DNA from: Prorocentrum cordatum
Taxonomy: Eukaryota; Sar; Dinophyceae; Prorocentrales; Prorocentraceae
Direction: 5' to 3'
NCBI GenBank assembly: GCA_963575745.1
Contig: CAUYUJ010014359.1
Span: 20,001-72,500 of the forward strand
Length of the DNA stretch: 52,500 bases
The notes below the pieces were generated by a model. It saw only the letters and a program-made list of their open reading frames with translations, had not been told where the DNA came from and searched no databases. The position numbers and the translations under genes were made by a program. Each line of letters starts with the position of its first letter. Position 1 is the stretch's first letter. This document shows, in pieces, positions 1 to 10,969 of the stretch.

Positions 1-49
1 ACAGGAACAGATGTAGCACACATTGGATTGGAGCCACTGGAGAATGGCA

Positions 50-91
<42 letters not shown>

Positions 92-994
92 CTATAGTTA
101 TATATAGTTATATTTAGATATAACTATATATATGTATATGTATATATGTATTTATGTGTGTATATATATAAACATTTGCAAACCACTAAGGATTCGTGCC
201 CCAGGAGAGGCCTGGTGCATACGCAAAACCGCTTTAGACATCCTCGCAATCTGGGCCACCTGGGGTGCGAAAACTAGCGCCTCGCACGCGACATCCTCCA
301 AATCTGCTCCGACAGTACAGGATGTTGGGTCAGGAAACACGCAAACCGCTCGAGACATCCCCGCAATCTGGGCGCGAACGGAGGCCGTGCAACACCCTTG
401 GCGCCCCCACCATTAGGAGTGCTAAAACCAGCAAGCCGCTCGAGACATCCTCAGAATCTGCTCTGAGCGCAGACGAGCCTGGCCACCAAGACGAGCAAAC
501 CGCCCGAGACATCCTCGTAATCTGCGCCGCCTGGGGTGCGATGACCAGCGACTCGCGCGAGACATCATCAGAATCTGCTCCGAAAGCGGGGGACGTTCGC
601 GACCAGAACAGACACCGCCTGAGACATCCCCGCAGTCTGGGTGCCAACGGAGGCCGTGAGATACCCCTGGCGCCCCCCCCTTAGGAGGCGCCTCGCTCGA
701 GGCATCCTCAGAAGATGCTCCGAACACAACTGATGTTCGCGACCAACGCCGGCAAACCGCCTGAGACACCCCCGCCATTTTGGGCGCGAACGGAGGCCGC
801 GATATACCCCTGGTGGTCCCCCTGAGGCGTGCTAAAACCAGCAAGCTGCTCGACTCGAGACATCCTGATCAGCTGCTCATCGTCGTCGTCGTCGTCGTCA
901 TCATCATCATCATCATCATCAGCATCATCATCACCATCATCATCATCATCGTCATCATCATCATCACCACCATCATCATCATCATTATCAGCAT

Positions 995-1083
<89 letters not shown>

Positions 1084-1118
1084 GAATCATCATCATCATC
1101 ATCATCATCATCAGCATC

Positions 1119-1150
<32 letters not shown>

Positions 1151-1159
1151 CATCACAAT

Positions 1160-1203
<44 letters not shown>

Positions 1204-1296
1204 CCATCATCGTACTCATCCACCACTCATCACCACTCAACACAACCAGCGAGGGACGGAAGGGATGATGATGAGGGGCCCATCGCGGTCAGATAG
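1..1296 (+). repeat. Composite repeat, copy I (5' part cut by window edge)
   Basis: Blocks in order: a TATAGGAAC-type unit (1-46, with GGATTGGAGCCACTGG), a CA/TA dinucleotide tract (47-175), a second unit fragment with GATTCGTGCCCCAGGAGAGG (180-230), GAGACATCCTC units (231-872), a CAT microsatellite (879-1224), and a short tail with GCGGTCAGA leading into the head block of the next copy. The same blocks in the same order recur in four other places in this window. No gene is supported here. Confidence 0.75.
879..1224. repeat. (CAT)n microsatellite
   Basis: Nearly pure CAT/TCA trinucleotide tract of about 345 bp with scattered CAC, CAG and CGT variants. It has no stop codon in any of its three forward or three reverse frames except at interruptions, so it makes spurious poly-Asp, poly-Met, poly-Ile, poly-His and poly-Ser frames. 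Confidence 0.95.
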
Positions 1297-2590
1297 TTAT
1301 TCTCTGTGTGGAGCTCTTCATAGGTGCATCTATTCGCATGGACCTGTCCGCCGTGAGTGTCTAGGCGCAAGAGTTTTCGAATCTACGCGGGCTTGAGTTG
1401 TGACGGTCTGGTCATGAATCTAAATTGCGAATGAATTGGAGTGTGAATGAGTCTCAGTAGTACGAGCGCGTCTTTGCGCATTAGCCTGGGGCCTCCTGGG
1501 GCCTCGTGAAGCCTCCTGGGGCTTCCTGCTGCCTCCAGGAGCCTCTTGGGGCCTCCTGGGGCCTCTTGGGGCTTCGAGTGGCCTCCTGGAGCCTCGCGTG
1601 GCCTCCTGGGGCCTCCTGGAGACTCCTGGGACCTCCTAGGGAGGATTCGTGCCCCAGGAGAGGCCCAATCTATAGGGACGGACGTACACTAAGCATTGTG
1701 GATTGGAGCCGCAGGAGAAGGGCGATCTATAGGAACACACGTAAAACACCAAGGACTCGTGCCCCAAGGGGGGCCTAATCTATAAAAACGTAAGTAAAGC
1801 ATTTACGATTGTAGACACAGGAGAAGGACAATACATATAACCATACGTGTAGCATCAAGGATTCGTGCTCCAGGTGAGGCCCAAACTATAGGAGCAAACG
1901 TAAAACATGTGGGATTGGAACCACTCCTGTTGCCTTGTGAGGCCTCCTGCTCCTGGGGCCTCTCGGGGCCTCCTGTTGCCTTCTGGGGCCTCCTGGCGCT
2001 TCCTGTGGCCTCCAGGGGGCTCCTGTGGCTTCCTGAGGCCTCATGGAGCTTCCTGGGGCCCCCTGGAGCCTCTTGGCCTCTTGAGTCTTCCTGTGGCCTC
2101 CTGATGCTTCCTGGGACCTCCTGTGGCCTCCAGGGGCCTCCTGGAGCCTGCTAGAGCCTCCTGTGGCATCCTGGCGAGAATCTGTGCCCGCGAGTCTGGC
2201 CACCAAAACAGGCAAACCGATCGATGCATCCTCAAAGTCTGGCCCCCCTGGGGGGGGCGAACATGAGCGCCTCGCTCGAGACATCCTCAGAACCTGCTCC
2301 GAAAACGAGTGATATTCGCGACCAAAACAGGCAAACCGCCTGAGACATCCCCGCAATCTGGGCGCGAACGGAGGCCGTGAGATACCCCTGGCGGCCCCCC
2401 CTTATGAGGCGCCTCGCACGAGACATCCTCAACATCTGCTCCGAAAACGAAGGTGGTTCGCGACCAAACAGGCAACCCGCCTGAGACATCCCCGCAATCT
2501 GGGCGCGAACAGAGGCCGTGAGATACCCCCTGGCGCCCCCCCTAGGAGTGCTAAAGCCAGCAAGCCGCTCGAGACATCGGTATCGTCTGC

Positions 2591-2680
<90 letters not shown>

Positions 2681-2737
2681 CCATCACCATCACCATCACC
2701 ATCACCATCACCATCACCATCACCATCACCATCACCG

Positions 2738-2779
<42 letters not shown>

Positions 2780-3110
2780 CCACCATCATCATCATCATCA
2801 GCATCATCATCATCATCAACATCAACATCAACATCATCAGCATCACCATAATCATAATCTTACTCATCCATCATTCACCATCACCATCACCATCATTCTT
2901 ACATCATACTCTTACCATACCAGGTCATCATCATGACACTCATCATCATCGTCTAGTGCAGAGAGGGAGGAGGGAGGGGAGGGATGATGATGCGGGGTCC
3001 GGTGCGGTCAGAGAATAACAAGAACCCCATCTTTTGGATACGGGGAATAACACTAACCCCATCTTAGGATATGGGGAGCAAGCCATAACATACCATAACA
3101 TGGTATCAGA
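1297..3110 (+). repeat. Composite repeat, copy II
   Basis: Head block 1297-1480 (GTGTGGAGCTC, CATGGACCTGTCCGCC, GTGAGTGTCTAGGCGCAAGA); CCTCCTGGGG decamer array 1481-1640; TATAGGAAC units 1641-1925; second decamer array 1926-2172; GAGACATCCTC units 2173-2585; CAT tract 2586-2900; tail 2985-3110 with GCGGTCAGAGAATAACAAGA and ACCCCATCTT...GGATATGGGG. The decamer gives a collagen-like frame (QEAPGG) on the minus strand; this is treated as a consequence of the repeat. Confidence 0.8.
2590..2850. repeat. (CAT)n / (CATCAC)n microsatellite
   Basis: Tract starting as (CGTCAT)n, then pure CAT, then a CATCAC hexamer run near 2680-2735, then CAT and CAACAT. The hexamer sub-runs recur at 5315-5360 and 30445-30490, so this internal structure is shared among copies of the composite repeat. 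Confidence 0.95.
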
Positions 3111-3615
3111 GAAAAAAACAATCATAATCTTTTTCGGGCCGTAGGGCTATAGGGCTATAGGGCTATTTGGGCTCTTGGGCGCAATATGGGCTATATGGCT
3201 GTATGGCTATATGGCTTATAGGGCTACAGGGCTATAGGGCTATAGGGCGATAGGGATATAGGGCTATAAGGCTATAGGGCTACAGGGCACCGGGCACCCG
3301 GGCACCCGGCTCCCGGCACCCGGGCACCCACCCGGGCAAGGGGCACCCGTCACCCGGGCACCCAGGCACCCGGGCATCCGGGCACCCGGGCCCGGCCACC
3401 GAATCGGCGGCGAACCCGGGCACCCGGGCACCCGGGCAGCCGGGCACCCGGGCACCCGGGCACCCAGGCCCAGCCACCGAATCGGCGGCGAACCCGGGCA
3501 CCCGGGCACCCGGGCACCCGGGCACCCGGGCCCGGCCACCGAATCGGCGGCGCACTTCACCTACCCTTAAATCCGCTAGGACCCCTACAGAGGCAAGCTC
3601 TGATTGGGAAATTTC
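3111..3615 (-). repeat. CTATAGGG/GGGCACCC module, inverted copy
   Basis: A conserved edge (CAATCATAATCTTTTT, 3118-3134) is followed by a CTATAGGG-type octamer array (3138-3290), then a GGGCACCC octamer array with embedded GGCCACCGAATCGGCGGCG (3290-3555), then a unique edge (ATCCGCTAGGACCCCTACAG, then AGGCAAGCTCTGATTGGG, to about 3610). The reverse complement of the whole arrangement, including both unique edges, is found at 15960-16435. Shared unique edges show the two copies are related by descent and not by chance array formation. Confidence 0.85.
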
Positions 3616-3812
3616 ACATCGTGCCAGGCCATACCGTATTATAGCATACCATCGCATGACATGTTCTGACATAGCAGACATACTATAGCCATGTAATTCC
3701 ATGCCATATCTCAACATAACATAACGTAGCATGACATATCGTACCATAACATTGCATACCAGGACATATCATAACAGGCAGTATCATACCATGATGCAGC
3801 ATAACATATGGT
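3616..3812. repeat. CATACCATA-type tract
   Basis: Degenerate ACATACCATA pentamer/decamer tract, AT-rich against a GC-rich background. Similar tracts lie at 5461-5735 and 34611-34920, each time between a CAT array or its equivalent and the GGTCGGAGTAATAAC tail, so it is a regular block of the composite repeat. Confidence 0.8.
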
Positions 3813-5162
3813 GGAGGAGGAGGAGGAGGGAGAAGGAGTCGGTGCGGTCGGAGTAATAACAACAACCCCATCTTTTGGATATGGGGAATTATTCACTGCG
3901 TGGAGCTCCCCATATGTGCATCTGTTCGCATGGACCTGTCCGCCGTGAGTGTCTAGGTGCAAGAGTTTTCGAACATAGGCGGGCTTGAGTATTGACGGTG
4001 TGGGAGTGAATCTAATTGTGAACGGATTGGAATGTGACTGAATCTCAGTAGTAATAGTGCGTCTATGCGCATGAGCCTGGGGCCTTCTGGAGCCTTTTGA
4101 AACCTCCTGGGGCTTCCTGGGGCCTCCTGGAGCCTCTTGAGGCCTCCTGGGGCCTCTTGGGGCTTCGAGGGGCCTCCTGAGGCCTCCTGCGGCCTCGCGT
4201 GGCCTCCAGGAGCATCGTAGAGCCTCCTGGGGCCTCCTGGGGAGGATTCGTGCTCCAGGAGAGGCCTAATCTATAGGAACATATGTAAAACAGTTCGGAT
4301 TGGAGCCGCAGGATAGGGGACATCTATAGGAACCTTAACACACCAAGGACTCGAGGCCCAACCTACAGGAACATACGTAACATACTTCGGATTGGATGCG
4401 CAGGAGAAGGACAATCTGCAGAAACATGAGTGAAGCACAAAGGATTCGTGCTCCAGGGGAGGCCCAATCTATAGGAACAAATGTAAACCACCAGGGATTG
4501 AAATCACTCCTGTCTCCTGGGGCCTTCCAGGGGCCTCCTGGTGCCTCCTGGCGCTTCGTGCTGCCTCCTGTGGCCTCCTGTTGCCTCCTGGGGCCTCCCG
4601 GTGCTTTTTGGGGTCTCCTGGAGCCTCCTGGGGCCTCCTGTGGCCTCCTGTGGCATCCTGATACCTTCTGGTACCTCTTGTGACCTCCTTGGGCCTCCTG
4701 GAGCCTGCTGGAGCCTCCCGTGGCATCCTGAAGAGGATCCGTGCCCTCGAGTCTGGCCAGCAAAATAGGCAAACCGCTCGAGACATCCTCAAACTCTGCC
4801 CCCCCCATCGGGGCAAGCATGAGCGCCTCGCTCGAGACATCCTCCAAATCTGCTCCGAAATCGGATGATGTCGGGTCTTGAAACAGGCAAGCCGCTCGGG
4901 ACATCCCCACTATTTTGGTGCGAACGGAGGAGTGCGATACCCCCTGGCGGCTCTCCCTTGGGGGTGCTGAAACCCGCGCCTCGCTGGAGGCATCCTCCAA
5001 ATCTGGTCCGAAAGCGGAGGACGTTGAGCCTTGAAGCAGGCAAGCCGCTCGAGACATCCCCGCCAATGTGGCGCGAACGGAGGAGTGAGATACCCCTTGG
5101 CGGCTCCCCCTTGGGGGTGCTGAAACCCGCGCCTCGCTCTAGAAATCCTAAAAATTTGTCCC

Positions 5163-5177
5163 GCCATCATCATCAGT

Positions 5178-5248
<71 letters not shown>

Positions 5249-5460
5249 GATCATCACCACCATCATCATCATCGGCATCATCATCACCACCATCGCAGCA
5301 CGACATACCATACCATCACCAGCACCATCACCATCACCATCACCATCACCATCACCATCATCATCATCAGCATCATCATCAGCATCATCATCATCGCCGC
5401 CATCCGCATTATCATCATCATACTCACCACCACCAGCATCATCATCTTCATCAGCAACAT
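5163..5460. repeat. (CAT)n microsatellite
   Basis: CAT tract of about 300 bp including a CATCAC hexamer run (5315-5360) and CATCAG interruptions; part of composite copy III. Confidence 0.95.
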
Positions 5461-5735
5461 CGCAGCATACAATACCATACCATACCATATCGTAACATAG
5501 CATGGCATACACACCATATTATTACACATCATACCATATCATTTATTATCATACCATACCATATCATATCATATCATGTCATGTCATGCCATGCCATGTC
5601 ATCTCATATCATATCATAACATAGCATGACATACCAGGCATGCCACACAACAAACACACCAGGCAACTACAATAACGTACTATACCATACTACAACAGCA
5701 CACACCCACACATACAACATCATACCATAACATGC
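5461..5735. repeat. CATACCATA-type tract
   Basis: About 275 bp of degenerate CATACCATA/ATCATACC pentamer repeats, between the CAT tract and the tail of composite copy III. Confidence 0.85.
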
Positions 5736-6034
5736 GGAGTCGGCGGATGTGAGCTCGGAGCGGTCGGAGTAATAACAATAACCCCACCCTCAATATATGG
5801 GGAACAAGAGCCCCATCCTTTGGACATGGGGAATCGCGATATTAATACTACTATCAGCAATTCTAGCAATGCTACGACTCGTCGCAATACAAAGGGGAGT
5901 GCGATTAATAGGGGTAGGAAAAATACCCTGGCGAAGGGCCCAACCGTATGCAGTTGTGAATAGCGCGTTGTGGGTGCCGCTTTCGGTGGTGCTCCCGGTG
6001 CGGTCACGAAGCGCTTGAGGGACGTGCCGTAATG

Positions 6035-8255
6035 AGTGGGGGAGACGCATGCGGGCGGTGCCACTGGGGCCTTCGGTGGGGCTCCCTATGGGCCACGGAA
6101 CGCTGTCATGGGTGTGGCTGCAGCATGCGGGCGGTGCTCCTCGCTGGAGCTCCCGATGAGGCCACGAAGCGCTGTACTGGGTGGTGGCCGACGCATGCGG
6201 GCGGTGTCGCGGGGGTCTTTTTGTGGAGCTCCCTGCGGGGCCACGAAACGTTGTACTGGGTGGTGGCCGACGCATGCGGGCGGTGCCATTTGGAGCTCCC
6301 TATGAGGCCACGGGAAGGTGGGGACGCATGCGGGTGGTGCCACTGGGGCCTTCGGTGGAGCTCCCTATGGGCACACGAAACGCTGCACTGGGTGGTGGGT
6401 CGCATGCGGGCGGGCCACTGGAGCTCCCTGCGGGGCCACGAAACGCTGTACCAGGTGGTGGGGGCGAATGCGGGCGGTGCCACTGGGGTCTTTCTGTGGA
6501 GCTCCCTCTGGGGCCACGAAACGCTGTACTGGGTGTGGCGGACGCATGTGGCCACCCCCACTGGGGTCTTGGATGGAGCTCCCCATGGGGCCGCGAAGCG
6601 CTGTACTGGGTGTGGCGGGCGCATGTGGCCTCCTCAATTGGGGCCTTGGGTGGGGCTCCCTACGGGGCCACGGAACGCGGTACTGGATGTGGCGTTCGCA
6701 TGTGGCCACCCCCAGTGGGGCCTCCGATGGAGCTCCCCATGAGGCCACGAAGCGCTGTGCTAGGCGTGGCGGTCGCATGTGGCCATCCCCTACACTGTGG
6801 TCTTGAGTGGAGCTCACTACGGGGCCACGAAACGCTGTACTGGGTGTGGCTGGCGCATGTGGCCACCCCTACTGTGGCCTTGGGTGGAGCTCCGTATGGG
6901 ACCACGAAGAGTTGTACTGGGTGTGGCGGGCGCATGCCTGCGATGCCACGAAGCGCTGTACTGGGTGTGGCTGGCGCATGTGGCCACCCCCACTGGGGCC
7001 TTGAGTGGAGCTCCCTGCGTGGCCACGACACGCTGTACTGGGTGTGGCTGGCGCATGTGGCTACCCCCACTGGGGCCTTGGGTGGAGCTCCCTATGGGGC
7101 CACGAAGAGTTGTACTGGGTGTGGCGGGCGCATGTGGCCCCCCCCACTGGGGCCTTGGGTGGAACTCCCTACGGGGCCACGAAACGCTGTACTGGGTGGG
7201 GCGGGCGCATGTGGCCACCCCCATCGGGGCCTCCGATGGAGCTCCCTACGGGGCCACGAAACGCTGTTCTGGGAGTGCGTGGCCACCCCCACTGAGGCCT
7301 TGGGTGGGGCTCCCTACGGGGCCACGAAACGCTGTTCTGGGTATGGCGGGCGCATGTGGCCACCCCCGCTGGGTCCTTGGGTGGAGCTCCCAGAGTGGTC
7401 GCGAAGAGTTGTACTGGGTGTGGCGGGCGCATGTGGCCACCCCCACTGGGGCCTTGGGTTGAGCTCCCTATGGGGCCACAAAGAGTTGTACTGGGTGTGG
7501 CGGGCGCATGTGGCCACCCCCACTGGGGCCTCCGATGGAGCTCCCCATGGGGTCACGGAGCGCTGTTCTGGGCGTGGCGGACGCATGGGGCCACCCCCGC
7601 AGGGGCCTTGGGTGGAGCTCCCTACGGGGCCACGAAGCGCTATAGTGGGTGTGGCGGGCGCATGTGGCCACCCCCGTTGGGACCTTATGTGGAGCTCCCT
7701 ACGGGGCCACGAAGCGCTGTACCGGGAGTGGCGGGCGCATGCTGCTACCCACACTGTGACCTTGGGTGGAGCTCCCTACGGGGCCACGAAACGCTGTACT
7801 GGGTGTGGCTGGCGCATGTGGCCACCCCCGCTGGGGCCTTGGGTGGAGCTCCCAGGGTGGTCGCGCACCGCTGTACTGGGTGTGCCTGGCGCATGTGGCC
7901 ACCCCCACTTGGGCCTTGGGTGGAGCTCTTTATGGGGCCACGAAGAGTGATACTGGGTGTGGCGGGCGCCTGTCGCCACCCCCACTGGGGCCTCCGATGG
8001 AGCTCCCCATGGGGCCACGGAGCGCTGTTCTGGGCGTGGCGGACGCGTGGGGCCACCCCCATTGGGGCCTTGGGTGGAGCTCCCTACGGGGCCACGAAGC
8101 GCTATAGTGGGTGTGGCGGGCGCATGTGGCCACCCCCGTTGGGACCTTATGTGGAGCTCCCTACGGGGCCACGAAGCGCTGTACGGGGAGTGGCGGGCGC
8201 ATGTTGCTACCCCCACTGGTGCCTTCGGTGGGGCTCCCTATGTGGCCACGAAGCG
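6035..8255 (+). repeat. 77-bp minisatellite (about 29 units)
   Basis: Tandem array with units starting GGGGCCACGAA(A/G)CGCTG, then TACTGGGTGTGGCGGGCGCA, TGTGGCCACCCCCACTGG and GGTGGAGCTCCCTA. Spacing measured between successive GGGGCC starts is 77 bp (7096 to 7173; 7703 to 7780). Units in the first part (6035-6540) have a variant middle (ATGCGGGCGGTGCCACTGG). 77 is not a multiple of three, so the frame rotates each unit. Because the unit has almost no stop codons, several frames stay open for hundreds of codons, the longest from 6181 to 7950. I read this as satellite DNA, not a gene. Confidence 0.92.
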
Positions 8256-8395
8256 TGTGAAGGGTGATGATCGTGGCGATGATGTTGATGATGGGGAGAG
8301 GGAAGGGGGGCAGCGGGAGGAGACGCGGGGCGACGTCTCTTCAAAACGGGGACCCAACACCACAGGATGGTTGGGAAAGCACTAATCATACTAAG

Positions 8396-9075
8396 AGGAG
8401 GGAGGAGGAGGGAGGAGGAGGAGAGGAGGAGAGGAGGAGGAGGAGGAGGAGGAGGAGGAGGAGGAGGAGGAGGAGGAGGAGGGAGGAGGAGAGGAGGAGG
8501 AGGAGGGAGGAGGAGAGGGAGGAGGAGAGGAGGAGGAGGAGGAGGAGGAGGAGGAGGAGGGAGGAGGGAGGAGGAGGAGGGAGGAGGGAGGAGGGAGAGG
8601 GAGGAGGGAGGAGGAGGGAGGAGGGAGGAGGAGGAGGAGAGGAGGAGGAGGAGGAGGAGGAGGAGGGAGAGGAGGAGGAGGAGGAGGAGGAGGGAGGAGG
8701 AGGAGGAGGAGGAGGAGGAGGAGGAGAGGAGGAGGAGGAGGAGGAGGAGGAGGAGGAGGAGGAGGAGGAGGAGGAGGAGGAGGAGGAGGAGGAGGAGAGG
8801 AGGAGGAGGAGGAGGAGGAGGAGGAGGAGGAGGAGGAGGAGGAGGAGGAGGAGAGGAGGAGGAGGAGGAGGAGGAGAGGAGGGAGGAAGGAGGAGGGAGG
8901 AGGAGGAGGGAGGAGGAGGAGGGAGAGGAGGAGGAGGAGGGAGAGGAGGAGGAGGAGGAGGAGGAGGAGGAGGAGGAGGAGGAGGTGAGGAGGAGGAGGA
9001 GGAGGAGGAGGGAGGAGGAGGAGGAGGAGGAGGAGAGGAGGAGAGTAGGAGGAGGAGGAGGAGATGGAGGAGAGG
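8396..9075 (+). repeat. Homopurine (GGA)n array
   Basis: About 680 bp in which the plus strand is almost entirely G and A (GGAGGA with GGGAGG and GAGAGG variants). Such homopurine-homopyrimidine tracts with G-runs are candidates for triplex or G-quadruplex structures. Open frames across it encode only Arg/Gly/Glu or Ser/Pro/Leu runs. Confidence 0.95.
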
Positions 9076-9134
9076 ACGGAAGAGGAGGGAGGAGGACACA
9101 GGAGACGGACCTTGGGAGGCGGGTGGAAGAGACG

Positions 9135-9345
9135 GGATGGGGCCACGACGAGGAGGACGAATATGGGGAGCGGAGGGGCCTTCCCTCTGCTTGTCTGCCC
9201 TTGAGTTGTCGACGTCGTCGTTCCGCATCATAGCCGTTGTCGTCGTCGTCGTCGTCGTATCCGTTGCCCACTCGGATTCACGGTCACACCCAGGCGCTCA
9301 CAGCCAGACGTTCACAATGGGACGTGCCAGAACATGGGATGCACA
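9135..9345 (+). repeat. Duplicated block downstream of GGA array, copy 1
   Basis: Contains TGAGTTGTCGACGTCGTCG, TTCCGCATCATAGCC, ACTCGGATTCACGGTCACAC and ACAGCCAGACGTTCACAATG, followed by GGGACGTGCCAGAA. The same series recurs in order at 10790-10965, again directly downstream of a GGA array. Confidence 0.8.
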
Positions 9346-9484
9346 TGTGTGTATCCCCACAACGAGTTTTTTTTTGCTTAGGCGCCTCCGCCTCATTTCT
9401 TCCTCCTACCTCCTCCATTTCTCCCATACGCCCACTCCCACTCAGAGCTGTCTTCTTCTTCACTTGCCCAGACTCACCCATACT

Positions 9485-9785
9485 CAGAACTACTCATGAG
9501 AACTCAGATTCACTCACAACCCGAATTGTACCCAGGTGTACTCATACCCAGGCTCGCCCAATATCAGGCTCACTCACATTCAGAAGTCACTTACATTCAG
9601 ACTCTACCCACACTCAGATCATGCTCGGACTCATTCACGCTCTGACTTGTTTGCACTTGTACTCACCTACGCTCAGGCTCTCCCACATTCACACCCAGAC
9701 TCATTCGTATTTTCACGCACACACTCCCACTCAGATTCACTCACCCTCATACTCATACTCACTCAGGCTCAGAACCTATCACACT
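9485..9785. repeat. Degenerate CTCACACTCAG-type repeat
   Basis: About 300 bp of imperfect ACTCACACTCAGACTCA motifs with variable spacing. No gene is supported. Confidence 0.65.
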
Positions 9786-9786
9786 C

Positions 9787-10335
9787 ACACTCGCAGATCG
9801 CGAGAACGCCTCGAGCGAGGCGCTGGCTTCAGCACCCCAAGTGGGAGCCGCCAGGGGGTATGTCACGGGCCCGTTCGCGGCCGGAGCACGGGGATGCCCT
9901 CAGGCGGTTTGCCTGTTTCGCGGTATGGGCTCTTCGGCTTGCAGAGCAGATTGTGAGGAAGTCTGGGGCGCTGCGCTGGCTTCGGCACACCCCAATGAGC
10001 GCAGATCGCCTGGATGCATCGAGTGGTTTGCCTCTGTGGTGGTCGAGGTTCCTTCCTATCACTGGGAGGATGCGTCGAGCGGGGCGCTGGTTTCATGACT
10101 CCAGCGGGTCGCAGTCGGCGGCCCGTCCGCGGCCAGATTGTGGGGATGCCTCGGGCGGTTTGCCTGTGTGGTGGCTTGTGCCACTCGGCTTTCAAAGCGG
10201 ATTGCGAACATTTCTCGAACGAGGCGCTGGTTATAGAACCCCACCAGGTATGGCTGCACTCGCCAGTTCGTGGCCAATCTGTGGAGATGTCTCGAGCGAG
10301 GCGCTCGTTGTGCACTTCCAACTCCTGTCCACTCA
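9787..10335 (-). repeat. GAGACATCCTC units in reverse orientation
   Basis: Reverse complement of the GAGACATCCTC block of the composite repeat: TCTCGAACGAGGCGCTGG, GGGATGCC(T/C)C(A/G)GGCGG and TTTGCCTGTTTCGC correspond to minus-strand versions of the block at 4736-5162. It is the only copy in this orientation in the window and is detached from the other composite blocks. Confidence 0.75.
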
Positions 10336-10554
10336 GAGCCTTATGACCACCCCGATAGAAAGACAAGGGCGGCCGTCAGGGAGGAGGCGGGAAGACGGAG
10401 GAAGACGGAGGAAGACGCGAGGAGAGCAAGGAGAAGGGAGGCAGGAGGAAGAGAAGGGAAGGGCTACAACGAGGAGGAAGAGGAAGAGCATGGGAGGAGG
10501 CCGCCAGGGAGTACATTCATCAGGGAGGATAAAGGATGCGTGAGGACGGAGAAA

Positions 10555-10700
10555 TGGGGAGGACGAGGAGGAGGAGGAGGAGGAGGAGGAGGAGGAGGAG
10601 GAGGAGGAGGAGGAGGCAGCCGCCCGGGAGGAGGAGGAGGAGGAGGAGGAAGAGGAGGAGGGGGAGGAGGAGGAGGAGGAGGAGGAGGAGGAGGAGGGAG
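10555..10700 (+). repeat. (GGA)n array, second
   Basis: Homopurine GGA array of about 145 bp interrupted once by GGCAGCCGCCCGG near 10615. Purine-rich flanks extend from about 10360 to 10790. Confidence 0.9.
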
Positions 10701-10789
10701 GACGGACGAATGAGTAGGGAGGAGGGCGTAGGAGGAGGGAAATGGGAGGATGGAGGAAGAGAAAGGGAGGGGCTACGACGAAGAGGAAG

Positions 10790-10965
10790 AGCAAGGAAAG
10801 GGATGGGGCCTGCTCACTGCCTGCCTGCCTGTGAGTTGTCGTCGTCGTCGTTCCGGATCGTAGCCGCCGTCGTCGTCGTGTCCGTCGTCCGCTCGGATTC
10901 GCGCTCACACTCACAGCCAGACGCTCACAACGGGACGTGCCAGAAAACGACATGCACATGAAGAT
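10790..10965 (+). repeat. Duplicated block downstream of GGA array, copy 2
   Basis: Matches 9135-9345 in order: TGAGTTGTCGTCGTCGTCG, TTCCGGATCGTAGCC, CTCGGATTCGCGCTCACAC, ACAGCCAGACGCTCACAACG and GGGACGTGCCAGAA. The GGA array and this block therefore travel as one duplicated segment. Confidence 0.8.
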
Positions 10966-10969
10966 CTCT

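Larger units (their letters stand above)
3828..5835 (+). repeat. Composite repeat, copy III (most complete)
   Basis: Tail of the previous unit 3828-3885 (GGAGTCGGTGCGGTCGGAGT, ACCCCATCTTTTGGATATGG) runs directly into head block 3886-4075, then decamer array 4076-4245, TATAGGAAC units 4246-4505, decamer array 4506-4735, GAGACATCCTC units 4736-5162, CAT tract 5163-5460, CATACCATA tract 5461-5735 and its own tail 5745-5835. The direct tail-to-head junction shows tandem organisation of a roughly 2-kb higher-order unit. On the minus strand the GAGACATCCTC units repeat the peptide EDVSSEA. Confidence 0.85.

Noticed and set aside
708-1226. Poly-Asp, poly-Ile and poly-Met frames across CAT arrays (also at 2590, 5163, 28255, 30271)
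   Set aside because: A pure trinucleotide tract is open in all six frames; there is no independent sign of coding.
1886-2356. Collagen-like QEAPGG frames over CCTCCTGGGG arrays (also 4063, 26736, 33888)
   Set aside because: Three decamers make a 30-nt, 10-residue repeat, so the pattern follows from the DNA repeat; no start context or signal peptide.
6181-7950. 589-codon open frame
   Set aside because: It lies wholly inside the 77-bp minisatellite, where the frame rotates each unit and other frames are equally open.
8264-9499. Long Arg/Gly/Glu frames over the GGA array
   Set aside because: Composition of the microsatellite alone explains the lack of stops; the minus strand is equally open (Pro/Ser/Leu).
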